Of a stretch of 64,000 nucleotides of DNA, positions 26,528 through 35,702 are shown piece by piece. Both the position numbers and the translations under genes were made by a program. The notes beneath the pieces were generated by a model. That model was not told the origin of the DNA. It did no database searches and saw nothing but the letters and a program-made list of their open reading frames with translations. The number at the start of each line of letters is the position of its first letter. The stretch's first letter is position 1. The stretch covers positions 1 to 64,000 of the forward strand of contig NZ_JBKEIT010000016.1 of NCBI RefSeq assembly GCF_046365375.1, given 5' to 3'. This DNA comes from Butyricimonas muris. Lineage in GTDB: Bacteria > Bacteroidota > Bacteroidia > Bacteroidales > Marinifilaceae.

Positions 26528-29178
26528 TTCCGGTTCATCACGTTCATAATCTGTGTACCCAATCCCACGCGATACCCTCTTGACATGAAAGCCACTTCCC
26601 CCTTGTCATTCACGAGAACTACCAACGGGAGATTGCCCGTGTCACGGAGTTGCAATCCTTCTGCCAGACGCCGGAGCAACTTCCCGTCGCTGTCATGCCC
26701 CCAGCGTATCACCGCGGGGAACGGACGGAAATCGGAAGGACGGAATTTTTGCAAATTATCCTTATCTTTAAACACGACATAGAGCGGGACACCCAACCGT
26801 TCCAACTCGTCCTTTATACTGCCCATGTCACGCAACAGATGATTGGTCGGTTCCTTATCGGCTTCCACCACCGCAATAGCCGTGTAGCCTTGCCGGGGCA
26901 AAGATATGTCCCCCGGTGACATTGCCCCCTCCGGCGTGAACGCCAAGGGCAACGCAACGTGTCCCGCCAATTCCACCCGTTCCATCACGGGAAGAATCCG
27001 CAACTCGACATCAGTCTGTTCACCCGCTTCCACGCGAAAGGTTGTCAATCCCGCCATCACCGCCCCGTCACTCCGTCTATTACCGGTAGAGAGCGTGTAA
27101 TAACCCGCTTCCAGTTCCACGGGAGCGGCGAATATCTTACTGTAAGAAGCGCCTGCCCCCATATCGACATCGGCATTACTTCCCAAGTCAATCACGCGTA
27201 CCCCGCCGTTCTCGAGCTTCCCGATCGTGAAGTTCAAGAAATATTTCGGGTCCCCGACCGGGGCTCCGGAGTAATGGAGCATAAATTTCCCTTTCGGCAT
27301 GGCTTGGTCCGAGGCAAAATTCACCGTGTACCACATATCGTCCAAACAACATTCCGCCTTACCGGAAACTGCCCCCAATCTAGCCGGAATCCCCACTGTA
27401 CGGCAAAGCGCCACGAAGAAAATATCCCGGGAAAGCCCATCAGTCACTCCCGCCCTCAAAACCCCGACAGGCGGGGTAGCCACCTTGGCCGGATAGTTCA
27501 CGATTCGCGTTCGCTCGATATATCGCAACAACCGTTCCGCCATAGCACGCCGCCCGAGAGTATCCCCGCCCGAGAGTACCCCTTCACGTGCCAACGCCGC
27601 CCGAATCGGTTGCCGGAAAGCCGTTATCAATTCATTCTGAACCCGCGGGTTCAACACGTAGTCCCGGAAAAGGGCATCCTCCTCGAAATCCCTCGTCCCT
27701 TCCAAATGGTCGAGCCACACGTCAGCGGGGGTATCCTGCAAATCTTTCTCCGCCACGACATCCAGCAGCGCCATCGCCCGTTCCTTATCCCCCGACAAGC
27801 GGAACAAGCGTTCTATCTCCCGATAATTGCCTCGCGCAACATTTATATACCGGGCAAAACGAGCGGTGTCGACGCCCAATTCCGTCGCCACGCGGTGCGC
27901 CTCTCCGGGTGTCATAAAAGCGGCAACATAAGCATCCCGGATAGAATCCTCGCGCACGAAACGACAATCGTTTTCGGCTCTCTCCCCCGCCGAAGTCAAC
28001 GCCTCGATATCCCGCTGCACGGGCGGAACCAACTCAAATTCAGCGGAGAAGAGTTCTCCCTCCCGCTTATCCAACGTCACCACGAGCGTGTCCCGTTCGT
28101 TCACGGGGAACCGCACCACCCCGAAGCGAGCGCCCCGACTTGCCCAAACCACGACATCCCCCTCTCCCAACGTCAGGTGCGTTTCTCCCCGCGCATCGGA
28201 ATGGAGCGTCACCACTGGATAGAACTCCCCGTAATTAAATATCTTGTATTCCACTTTAGCGTTTTCCACGGGATTCCCCGCCGTGTCTTTCACCTGCACC
28301 ACGGTTCTCGCCGCACGGGTGTAACGGGAAGTCACGTTTACAGCCGAACTGTTCTCATTCGTTGACACGATCTCCTCCTCCCCCTCGTATTTCCCGAACA
28401 CTTCCGCCTCCACGTACATCGCTCGCTGCACGGGCAAGGTAAACCACGCGATATTCAGCCTCGGTTCCGGCTCGCATGCCCCCAAGTACTTCCATTCCCC
28501 GTCTATCCAAACCTCTATCCACGCGTGATTATCATCGCAATGCGCCCAACGGGGCGTGTATATCTGCCGCGCGGGAATCCCCACTGCACGCAATGCCGCC
28601 AGAGCGAACACGGACTCTTCCCCGCACCGCCCGTAAGCCCGCTGCCTCGTGGCAAGAGGCGAAGACGTGCGCGCATTCGTCGGTCGATAAATCACGTTCT
28701 CGTGACACCAGTGATTCACCTCCAACGCCGCCCGCTCCATGTTCCCGCAAGCGGCAACCCGTTCTTTCAATTCATTGAAAAACACCGCTCTCGCCGTGTC
28801 AAGATTCTCTTTACCTCCCCGCACCGGAAGCACGAAATGCCGGAAAATATGTTCCGGTATCTTTTCTCCCCACGGCATCTCTTCACGTGCCCGGAATGCC
28901 AGACGCACGTTGTCAAGCAAGAACTCCCCGCCCGACAAGGAAATATCAACGAGCGGCGAATAAGCGTAGAGGAAAGTCAACGCCTCCCGCTCCGCGAGAG
29001 TCATTTCGGTATTAAACACGTCGAACAGTACCGTGTCAGCCTCCCCGAACACGGCTTTTTTCTGTTGAAAATCAACCTCTACCATTTCACGGTAGACGGC
29101 ATCGGTTATAAAATGTTCTTCCCTCTCACAAGCGCACACCAGCAACGTGAACAGGCAAACGACAACAATTTGTTTCAT
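26524..29178 (-). CDS. Transglutaminase-fold lipoprotein with C-terminal thioredoxin-like domain
   Basis: This lipoprotein of about 884 residues (lipobox LLVCAC) has several modules. An N-terminal helical part is followed by a transglutaminase/protease core with the catalytic Cys in YGRCGEES (C185 counted from the chosen Met) and His in DDNHAWIEVWI (H218); the usual Asp position reads 'LGACEPEP', so Glu may complete the triad. After this come a carboxypeptidase-regulatory-like beta domain ('VQVKDTAGNPVENAKVEY'), a second transglutaminase-like region ('GLSRDIFFVALCRTVGIPAR') and a Cys-free thioredoxin-like C-terminus ('LPLVVLVNDKGEVAFM'). It probably acts on cell-surface or peptide substrates. 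The frame is open to 29268, but ATG 29178 sits just after a consensus promoter and begins the signal peptide. Confidence 0.85.
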   Translation of the reverse strand: MKQIVVVCLFTLLVCACEREEHFITDAVYREMVEVDFQQKKAVFGEADTVLFDVFNTEMTLAEREALTFLYAYSPLVDISLSGGEFLLDNVRLAFRAREEMPWGEKIPEHIFRHFVLPVRGGKENLDTARAVFFNELKERVAACGNMERAALEVNHWCHENVIYRPTNARTSSPLATRQRAYGRCGEESVFALAALRAVGIPARQIYTPRWAHCDDNHAWIEVWIDGEWKYLGACEPEPRLNIAWFTLPVQRAMYVEAEVFGKYEGEEEIVSTNENSSAVNVTSRYTRAARTVVQVKDTAGNPVENAKVEYKIFNYGEFYPVVTLHSDARGETHLTLGEGDVVVWASRGARFGVVRFPVNERDTLVVTLDKREGELFSAEFELVPPVQRDIEALTSAGERAENDCRFVREDSIRDAYVAAFMTPGEAHRVATELGVDTARFARYINVARGNYREIERLFRLSGDKERAMALLDVVAEKDLQDTPADVWLDHLEGTRDFEEDALFRDYVLNPRVQNELITAFRQPIRAALAREGVLSGGDTLGRRAMAERLLRYIERTRIVNYPAKVATPPVGVLRAGVTDGLSRDIFFVALCRTVGIPARLGAVSGKAECCLDDMWYTVNFASDQAMPKGKFMLHYSGAPVGDPKYFLNFTIGKLENGGVRVIDLGSNADVDMGAGASYSKIFAAPVELEAGYYTLSTGNRRSDGAVMAGLTTFRVEAGEQTDVELRILPVMERVELAGHVALPLAFTPEGAMSPGDISLPRQGYTAIAVVEADKEPTNHLLRDMGSIKDELERLGVPLYVVFKDKDNLQKFRPSDFRPFPAVIRWGHDSDGKLLRRLAEGLQLRDTGNLPLVVLVNDKGEVAFMSRGYRVGLGTQIMNVMNRK

Positions 29179-29198
29179 GGTATTTCTATTTAACATTT

Positions 29199-29228
29199 CA
29201 AAGTTAAGAAAAAGTTCCGTGGATGCAA
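29199..29228 (-). promoter_or_regulatory. Promoter of the transglutaminase-GNAT operon
   Basis: TAACTTTG at 29206-29199 and TTG at 29228-29226 on the minus strand have a 19-base spacer. The predicted start near 29192 leaves a short leader before the ATG at 29178, which supports that start codon over the longer frame. Confidence 0.6.
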
Positions 29229-29361
29229 CATTTTTCACACACGAACGCTCAATCCGATTCTTTTTCACGTTTTCAATATATTACAACTACCCCATGTAGA
29301 CAACAAAAAAGAGTAGCATCATATTTTTTCGCACATATTACGGGAAATCAATATTCTTTTA

Positions 29362-29369
29362 TACATTTG
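29362..29369 (+). promoter_or_regulatory. Promoter box of the DMT transporter gene
   Basis: TACATTTG matches TAnnTTTG 31 bases upstream of the ATG at 29401. A clear -33 TTTG is not seen. Confidence 0.5.
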
Positions 29370-29400
29370 CATCCATTTAATACAAATATTTATGCAATAA

Positions 29401-30309
29401 ATGAAACCCACATCTAACACGCTATATCATATATCCGCTTTCCTTATCATCTCCATCTGGGGAGTCACGTTCGTGTCCACGAAAGTACTGTTAAATAACG
29501 GACTGACACCGGTTGAAATTATGCTATACCGCTTCGCCATCGCGTACATTCTTCTTTGCGTGCTGGAACATCGCCGTTTGTGGGCAAACAGCGTGAAAGA
29601 TGAATTATTATTCATAGCTTCCGGTATCACAGGCGGTTCACTCTATTTCGTGACAGAGAATATCGCCATCGACTACACGCTGGCATCCAACGTGTCAATC
29701 ATACTATGCACGGCACCGATCCTGACCGCCTTACTGTCACGCATGTTTATCCGGGGGGAAAAGCTGAAGAAATCATTCGCATGGGGGTCCCTCGTGGCTC
29801 TCGCGGGAGTGGTGCTTGTCGTTTTCAACGGGAGCATCGTGCTGCAAGTAAAACCGATCGGGGATTTACTCACACTTGCCGCCGCGTTGTGCTGGGCGTT
29901 CTACACGATTATACTGAAAAAACTAGACACTTACCCGACAGTGTTTATCACCCGTAAAGTGTTTTTCTACGGGCTGGTCACGTTACTACCCATGTTCCAC
30001 TTCTACCCGTTACACTGGAATGCGGAAGTGTTTACTACACCGCAAGTGTGGGGCAACCTTCTATTCTTAGGTATCGTCGCCTCCTTTATCTGCTTCATCG
30101 CATGGAATAAAACCGTGAAAGTACTGGGAGGTATCCGGGCAAACAATTACATCTATCTTACCCCGCTTGTCACACTCATCGCCTCCGCCGTCATCTTGCA
30201 CGAGCATGTCACGTTTATCGCCATCGGGGGTGCCTTGTTGATTATCTGCGGGGTATATATCGCGGAAAAGGGATTCCCGACCTTCAGGAACAAGACACGG
30301 TTCCCTTAA
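29401..30309 (+). CDS. EamA/DMT-family transporter
   Basis: This 302-residue inner-membrane protein has ten helices in two EamA repeats ('IISIWGVTFVSTKVLL' and 'LLTLAAALCWAFYTIIL'). It is a probable exporter of amino acids or metabolites; the substrate cannot be told from sequence. It is only distantly similar to the DMT protein at 1385-2251. The gene is divergent from the transglutaminase operon, has its own TAnnTTTG box and ends in an intrinsic terminator. Confidence 0.88.
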   Translation: MKPTSNTLYHISAFLIISIWGVTFVSTKVLLNNGLTPVEIMLYRFAIAYILLCVLEHRRLWANSVKDELLFIASGITGGSLYFVTENIAIDYTLASNVSIILCTAPILTALLSRMFIRGEKLKKSFAWGSLVALAGVVLVVFNGSIVLQVKPIGDLLTLAAALCWAFYTIILKKLDTYPTVFITRKVFFYGLVTLLPMFHFYPLHWNAEVFTTPQVWGNLLFLGIVASFICFIAWNKTVKVLGGIRANNYIYLTPLVTLIASAVILHEHVTFIAIGGALLIICGVYIAEKGFPTFRNKTRFP

Positions 30310-30316
30310 AAAGAGA

Positions 30317-30345
30317 AGTGGCAAAAAGGTCTATTTTTTGCCACT
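30317..30345. terminator. Intrinsic terminator after the DMT gene
   Basis: AGTGGCAAAAA (30317-30327) pairs with the TTTTTGCCACT ending at 30345. The A/T runs lie within the stem, so it may serve both convergent genes. Confidence 0.65.
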
Positions 30346-30374
30346 CCATACATTTACAAAATTATCTCTAATCC

Positions 30375-31856
30375 TTATTTATCTATATCCAACACCACTT
30401 CGTAAGTCGAATTCGGTTTGAAATCCGGGTCATAAATAATCAGAAAATTCTCGTCCACGACAGCCTTCCAGTCCTGTCCGGCAGCCAGACGAGGATTGTT
30501 CAAACGCGCCGGGAAGAAATAGTTGAAGGGTAAATCCAACACGTGTTCCTGTTTGAACTTATCCCCCTTCATGCGTTCCAGACTGAAATTCTCGTTTGTC
30601 TTGATCTTGATAATACATTTCTTTCCTTTTACCTTGGAAGTTACCGTGAAATCCGTTTCTCCCGGAACTTCCTGCAAACGTACCTCCCACTTCGGATCGC
30701 CATAATACGCCAACACATCGCGGTCATGCCAAAAACCGATCTGATCCATTGTCGGCCTCTGACCCATCACCTCTTTGATTCTTCTCTTGCCAATCGCAAA
30801 TTCACTCCCTTCAAAGTTATAGTTCTCCTTGATCAAAGAAGGATACCACTCGTTTTGCTGGTACAGGAAATCCTGCTGGTTCATGTATATTGCCTCAGCC
30901 AAAGTATAGCGTCCCGGGTTGGTAACCCAATATTTCAGACCACCCCAACCGTTACGACCGTGCCAAGTAGTTACCACGTAGCCGATCATGGTAGCGGCGT
31001 TACCGCTATTCATCCAAGCGATAGCCATACTCTCCTTCGTGTTGTTCACGTTCCCTATCAAACAGTTACCCACGGCAAAATATACCTTACGCTTCCCACT
31101 TTCTTTCAAATCCCACGTGGTATTGGCAAAATGATCCCGCGCATACAATTTACCATTCTTCGCCAAAATATTTCCAAGCGAGTAAGGCATTTCCAAATTT
31201 CTCTCCGTGGCATGAGCCGCAGTCACTACCAAATCCGGATTATACTCGGCGTAAATATCCGTGAATTTCTTCAAGACGGTCTTCGGGTCTATCTGGGCGG
31301 TCTGCACTTTCGCGTCTCTACCTTTCTTCTCGCCCCAAAGCCCGCGGCTATGATCGTCAACCCAAGCGTAATTATCAAACCATTTCGCACTATTCAACTC
31401 CATGATCGTGGCAACAGCATCTTTCACCAACAAAGGTTCCGTACTGTTGTTCACCATTTTCATTGCCGCATCCGCATCATAGCCCGTGATAATACCCCAC
31501 AAGAAATCGGCAAAAATATCATTGTCGACTTCCCGGCTCACTTGATGCATATCTATCACGTAATCACGTCCCAAGTTCTCCGGTTTCTCCACGATTGCCA
31601 CGTAACGGGGACGCACCCGTTGAAGATCTGCCAGATTCTCCCGGGGAGCTTTCTCGTAAAAGAAAACCTCCGCTTTATGCTTGTTTTTCAAAGCATCCAC
31701 AACCTGCATCCAAGCTGCATCATTCTGCACGTCTTTGGATGCCAACACAACATACTCGTTTCGGGTATTACCGCCCCCCTTTTTCTTCTGGGCAAATGAC
31801 GGAATCACCGAAATCATCAAACACAATAAAATTGATAATTGGTAAATTTGTTTCAT
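30375..31856 (-). CDS. Gingipain-like (C25/clan CD) cysteine peptidase-fold secreted protein
   Basis: This 493-residue secreted protein has a signal peptide ending SFAQ. It has the caspase/gingipain arrangement: a Rossmann-like start ('NEYVVLASKDVQNDAAW'), a strand ending in a His (VVTAAHATE, H215), and 50 residues later a strand ending in a Cys (VYFAVGNCLIG, C265). The Cys is followed by 'SMAIAWMNSGNAATMIGY', which parallels the helix-strand 'CFAEALMRA..G..AIIA' after the gingipain catalytic Cys. A C-terminal Ig-like domain ('ENFLIIYDPDFKPNSTYEVVLDI') replaces the gingipain adhesin part. Substrate and activity are unproven. A TATATTTG box lies at 31905-31898. Alternative: a non-peptidase caspase-like fold. 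Confidence 0.6.
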   Translation of the reverse strand: MKQIYQLSILLCLMISVIPSFAQKKKGGGNTRNEYVVLASKDVQNDAAWMQVVDALKNKHKAEVFFYEKAPRENLADLQRVRPRYVAIVEKPENLGRDYVIDMHQVSREVDNDIFADFLWGIITGYDADAAMKMVNNSTEPLLVKDAVATIMELNSAKWFDNYAWVDDHSRGLWGEKKGRDAKVQTAQIDPKTVLKKFTDIYAEYNPDLVVTAAHATERNLEMPYSLGNILAKNGKLYARDHFANTTWDLKESGKRKVYFAVGNCLIGNVNNTKESMAIAWMNSGNAATMIGYVVTTWHGRNGWGGLKYWVTNPGRYTLAEAIYMNQQDFLYQQNEWYPSLIKENYNFEGSEFAIGKRRIKEVMGQRPTMDQIGFWHDRDVLAYYGDPKWEVRLQEVPGETDFTVTSKVKGKKCIIKIKTNENFSLERMKGDKFKQEHVLDLPFNYFFPARLNNPRLAAGQDWKAVVDENFLIIYDPDFKPNSTYEVVLDIDK

Positions 31857-31970
31857 CTCGCAATAAATAATATATAAAACACAAAATAATTAATTTCCAA
31901 ATATAAACATCTATCCCCCTCCTTGCTCCGCAGGATAGGTTAAATTTACGTTAAAATCGATACACGATTC

Positions 31971-34112
31971 CTATTTTACTCTCTCCCATGTAATCTTAGA
32001 CGCTCGTTTCCCGTCGGGTGCCACTGCCCGTACTCCCAGCCAAAGTCCTTTGCCACCGAGCAAAACAGGCACGCCACACACGTACGCCGCCCACGAAGTA
32101 GTCGTCGCCACCAACCGAGCCTTCCCACGCGGCGATTCCCTCACGTACACCTCATAATACCATGTGTCCACCGCCTCGTTCATCACGGGCATATCCTTCT
32201 CGCGGTTCACAAGGGGAATTACATCCCATGCCAGTTTAAAATCCAGAGAATCATTGTATTCCCGAATAACCTTCGTTGCCGAAATATCCGGACGTACAGG
32301 ATTATACTTGACCCGCGGGTCGATTAAAGACAACTCTCCGATAAAAACCTCGTAGTCTTCCGACGTATTCTCTACCACCAGACCAATACAAGCGATTCTT
32401 TCCCCCGCCTGTATCCCGTAATCTCCTAACTTACATCTTATCGTCTGCCATTGCCCCGGCTTCACTTCTTGCCTTACCGGAATTTCAATAAACTCCGCCT
32501 CCGTCCCTACCCTCGAAAGAATCACCTTCAAGTGACTATCGTCACTTCCCTTCACTTTACAAGTAAAAGCCAATTCTACATGCCCGTCAACCGGTATATC
32601 CGTCTTGAACAAACGAACTTTGGAATACCCCGTCGCCCCGTGCAATTTCAAGCACGAGCCCCCGAACCAAGCATCCTCGAACACGAAATCACATCGCACG
32701 GCATCCCCCGGGACACGCTCGTCCCGTCCCGTTACCCACCAACGCCAAGAAGGCATCCAATCCTGCATCCCGATGTTGTACCAAGCCAATGTATTGACCG
32801 TCTTCCCTTCCTTGTTAAAGAAAAACCCGTTCCCCAAGTTAAAACGAGTCACGAAAGGGAGTTCCCGTATCGCACTTCGTGCCGGAAAGAAAGTCGATAT
32901 CCCATGGAAACGTTGCATATCCTTCTCGTTCACCGTCGTAATTGTATTGGTCACGGCAGGCGCATTCACCGGATTTCTTGTCCCGCCCGTGAAAAAGTAT
33001 TCCAGTTTACGCAAATAAGTCTGTTGCACGGTAAGCGAATCTTCCCCGTACTCGTAGGAAGCATTATGAATATTATTCCTCTCGTGCTCCCCCCATAGGC
33101 AGACGGACACGGGTTTGTCTTTCAACACTTCCCATCCCTTTCCTTCACGAGGTTCAACATCATAACTGGAAAGTCCCCGTCCTCTCAGGTAGAACCCGGC
33201 GTACACGTCATACGAACTTCTCCCGTAGGCAACGGCATTGCGAGCTGATTCACCCATCGGGTCCCTATTACCTCCGTAACTATCAATATTATAATTCAGC
33301 ATAAACATATTCGACACCACACGATTCCCTTTCTGGAACCAATCCCGGTTACGGTTCTGCAAAGCGTTTTGACCAAAACCCAAACGTCCGTTATTATCGT
33401 TGCTATCATACCAATCAATATGAAAACCCTTCAATCCCTGCACTCTCGCCTGCACATGCAATTCCGCGAAGAAATCCTGTACCTCCGAAGCGATATCGGC
33501 ACTCCACATTCCTTCCGGATTGATACCGATACCGTCAATCCCGTAATACTTCAAAAACAGAATCAACCTCTCCGCGTATCTGAAACGCCCGTATTCATCT
33601 TTCTCCGTCAATTTAACGAAGAGATCGTACACCCGGTTACCCGGCCTCCGAACCGATTCTCCCCAGTTGATAAACAACACGCATCCCGTACGCACCCCGT
33701 TTTTATGTGCCGCATCATTGAATACCCCCGGAACCCGGAACCAACCGTCCCCCCAATTCCCGTGTATATCCACGTACTGCCACATACTGAAATTATCCGC
33801 CTCGAACTGGTTGCGGGGAAACGATTTCCATTGTTTCTTACCGTCCCCCATGGGTGTCCACCAGCACAACTGCCGTTCCATACTCAATTCCGGATGCACC
33901 TGCGTCTTCACGTTCTCGAAACGCTCCTTCAGTTTCACACGTGAAATGAAAAAATTATCATCCTCACTAACAGGCATTCCCGGTTTCCACATTTCCAGAA
34001 ACTCCACGAAGTTCATCCCGTTCGACGGGTTCCACCGGATATCCTCCGTACGCTGACCATAAGTACTCACGAATAGCCAGATAAACAAAATACTACAAAC
34101 TACTTTCCTCAT
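31971..34112 (-). CDS. GH85 endo-beta-N-acetylglucosaminidase (ENGase)
   Basis: This secreted glycosidase of about 713 residues cleaves the GlcNAc-GlcNAc core of N-glycans, releasing the glycan from host glycoproteins. The TIM barrel shows 'WQYVDIHGNWGDG', 'DAAHKNGVRTGCVLFINW' and the family's catalytic strand 'YYGIDGIGINPEG', with the Asn that orients the 2-acetamido group (N198 from the chosen Met) and the acid/base Glu (E200) both present. C-terminal beta-sandwich domains (about 480-713) may bind carbohydrate. The frame opens at 34145, but a TACTTTTG promoter box at 34150-34143 makes ATG 34112 (MRKVVCSILF signal peptide) the likely start. No SusCD or other glycosidase is adjacent. Confidence 0.85.
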   Translation of the reverse strand: MRKVVCSILFIWLFVSTYGQRTEDIRWNPSNGMNFVEFLEMWKPGMPVSEDDNFFISRVKLKERFENVKTQVHPELSMERQLCWWTPMGDGKKQWKSFPRNQFEADNFSMWQYVDIHGNWGDGWFRVPGVFNDAAHKNGVRTGCVLFINWGESVRRPGNRVYDLFVKLTEKDEYGRFRYAERLILFLKYYGIDGIGINPEGMWSADIASEVQDFFAELHVQARVQGLKGFHIDWYDSNDNNGRLGFGQNALQNRNRDWFQKGNRVVSNMFMLNYNIDSYGGNRDPMGESARNAVAYGRSSYDVYAGFYLRGRGLSSYDVEPREGKGWEVLKDKPVSVCLWGEHERNNIHNASYEYGEDSLTVQQTYLRKLEYFFTGGTRNPVNAPAVTNTITTVNEKDMQRFHGISTFFPARSAIRELPFVTRFNLGNGFFFNKEGKTVNTLAWYNIGMQDWMPSWRWWVTGRDERVPGDAVRCDFVFEDAWFGGSCLKLHGATGYSKVRLFKTDIPVDGHVELAFTCKVKGSDDSHLKVILSRVGTEAEFIEIPVRQEVKPGQWQTIRCKLGDYGIQAGERIACIGLVVENTSEDYEVFIGELSLIDPRVKYNPVRPDISATKVIREYNDSLDFKLAWDVIPLVNREKDMPVMNEAVDTWYYEVYVRESPRGKARLVATTTSWAAYVCGVPVLLGGKGLWLGVRAVAPDGKRASKITWERVK

Positions 34113-34142
34113 ACAAATAATAATACACGTTACACAAGGTTT

Positions 34143-34150
34143 CAAAAGTA
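34143..34150 (-). promoter_or_regulatory. Promoter box of the GH85 gene
   Basis: TACTTTTG on the minus strand matches TAnnTTTG, about 31 bases upstream of the chosen start codon. No -33 TTTG is evident. Confidence 0.45.
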
Positions 34151-34462
34151 GCGAAATAATTTAATGATTGAATAAAATTTTCAACCAAATCAAAACGTCT
34201 ATTAGGTTTGAGTTCCCGTTAAAATATTATTACTCCCCAATTCAGTTATTTTAAGGTTATCAATCATGTATATCACAGGAATTATCTACAATGTAAATAT
34301 TATTCAATTTTAATTTAAATCCTATTTTTTGACCTTTAAAATAGGGGTTGAATAGGAGTTGAATGGGAGATGATACCAATAAACTATAATTAATATACAT
34401 CATTAATTATAATTATTTAACTTATCTCTACTGAAAGTCATGAGAAAAAAGATTCAATTAGT
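34151..34462. other. AT-rich intergenic region between GH85 and locus 2
   Basis: No credible gene is seen. Structures are CCTATTTT/AAAATAGG (34321-34328 / 34338-34345), a tandem near-repeat of TTGAATAGGAG / TTGAATGGGAG (34347-34370) and a perfect ATAATTAAT/ATTAATTAT inverted repeat (34386-34394 / 34402-34410). Some of these may control the GH85 gene or collect transcripts from locus 2. Confidence 0.4.
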
Positions 34463-34504
34463 ACAAAAAAAAGAGACCGCATTAAAAAACATTCATGCGG
34501 CCCC
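34463..34504 (-). terminator. Intrinsic terminator of locus 2
   Basis: On the minus strand CCGCAT (34500-34495) and ATGCGG (34482-34477) form a stem followed by TCTCTTTTTTTT. It lies 20 bases after the stop of the aspartic protease gene, the last of locus 2. Confidence 0.8.
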
Positions 34505-34523
34505 TTAAAAATATATCTACTAT

Positions 34524-35687
34524 TTACTTCTTTTCAATAACGACATCAACTTCCGTTCCATCTTGTCGTAAAACCGTGATAACAGCTTTCTCGTTCTTAA
34601 TTTTCACTATCGAAGATTGCAAGGCATCGGCGACATTTACCTCCCCGACGGGTTCCCCGTCTATCTTCAAAACACGTTCTCCCGGAGAAATCTTCTCTAC
34701 CAATTCTCCCCAAACGCAAGCAATCACGACGTGACCATTCGCCACGGTGAAATCCACGTTCCATCTTTTCTTGTACAAATCTTGAGGTGCCGATTCAAAA
34801 GGCTCAAAATAAAAAGCGCTCGAGGCGTAATCAATCGTCACCGTACCGTAGTCCAATAATTGTGAACCCAAACGGGAACACGGTGCATCCATCGATTCCG
34901 TGACAATATTCCGGAAACGTCCCGTGCTGACACGCAACTCAAATAAACGAATCAAATTATGTTCGCCGGCAGAGGCAGCCCCCGCCATACCGATACCACT
35001 ACTACCGTATCCCTTGGATTGCAAAGCAGCGGCATTCTCCCGAAGAGCTTCCGATGCGGTCGCCGTGGTCATTTCATAGAAAGCTCCCGAACCGCTATCG
35101 AACATAACCGTTTCTATCACCCCCGCTCCCACGTTCAATTCTATAAACGGTATCTGCCCTTGCACGTGGAGCAACGGCAAACGATTCCTCAAATTAATAC
35201 GGAAAGGGGAAATGTTATCGGTTATAATTATCTTTTTCTGACGAGAATCTATACGCACGACTGCCCCCGGAAATAACTCGCAACCAATCATTCCATCCAC
35301 GCCGAATTGTTCGATAAGATGACCTTCAGGCATAATCGTGACCGGAATTTCTTCTATATTAATTCCCGGCTTTATCCCCATGGACAAACTTTTCAATTGT
35401 GTCTTCTCCAAAGTCATCGACTGATTGTGAGCATCCAGAATATTTTGCGTGCTTGTGGCGTCTAAAGAAAGACGCCGAGCCAGAGAATAGGTGATATAAG
35501 TAGGTGCACCCGTGTCAAAAATAAATTTTCCCGGGACGCCTTCTGCCCGCGCTTCAATGATAATCTTTCCGTTGATGGTCGTGTAAGGCACTTCTACATA
35601 AAAGGCAGGAGTTTCTGCCTTGGTCGTGAAACACGAAAAAGCAAGACTCACGACCAACAGACTAATATATAATTGTTTGAATTTCAT
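34524..35687 (-). CDS. Retropepsin-like aspartic protease with PDZ domain
   Basis: This exported protein of 387 residues has two retropepsin-type halves with Asp motifs intact: FDTGAPTY (D58-T59-G60) and FDSGSGAF (D197-S198-G199). The GMIGCELF segment (132-139) resembles the conserved flap/strand of the family. A PDZ domain follows (about 310-387, 'GERVLKIDGEPVGEV'), typical of Bacteroidota clan AA periplasmic proteases that recognise C-termini. It is the last gene of locus 2, 15 bases after the subtilase-like gene, and the only protease-fold protein of that locus whose catalytic residues all look present. Confidence 0.85.
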   Translation of the reverse strand: MKFKQLYISLLVVSLAFSCFTTKAETPAFYVEVPYTTINGKIIIEARAEGVPGKFIFDTGAPTYITYSLARRLSLDATSTQNILDAHNQSMTLEKTQLKSLSMGIKPGINIEEIPVTIMPEGHLIEQFGVDGMIGCELFPGAVVRIDSRQKKIIITDNISPFRINLRNRLPLLHVQGQIPFIELNVGAGVIETVMFDSGSGAFYEMTTATASEALRENAAALQSKGYGSSGIGMAGAASAGEHNLIRLFELRVSTGRFRNIVTESMDAPCSRLGSQLLDYGTVTIDYASSAFYFEPFESAPQDLYKKRWNVDFTVANGHVVIACVWGELVEKISPGERVLKIDGEPVGEVNVADALQSSIVKIKNEKAVITVLRQDGTEVDVVIEKK

Positions 35688-35702
35688 ACTGAATATTTTT
35701 AA

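Noticed and set aside
26959..28365. A 468-codon open frame on the plus strand opposite the transglutaminase-like gene.
   Set aside because: It is antisense to a well-supported gene, has the Arg/His/Pro-rich composition of an antisense shadow, and shows no domain.
30543..31799. A 418-codon plus-strand frame opposite the gingipain-like gene.
   Set aside because: It is an antisense shadow without recognisable motifs or a promoter; the minus-strand gene has a signal peptide and conserved fold.
34440..34508. A 22-codon plus-strand ORF (MRKKIQLVQ...) reminiscent of short leader or RiPP precursor peptides.
   Set aside because: It overlaps the locus 2 terminator hairpin and its T-run, has no Cys/Ser-rich core, and there is no modification enzyme nearby.
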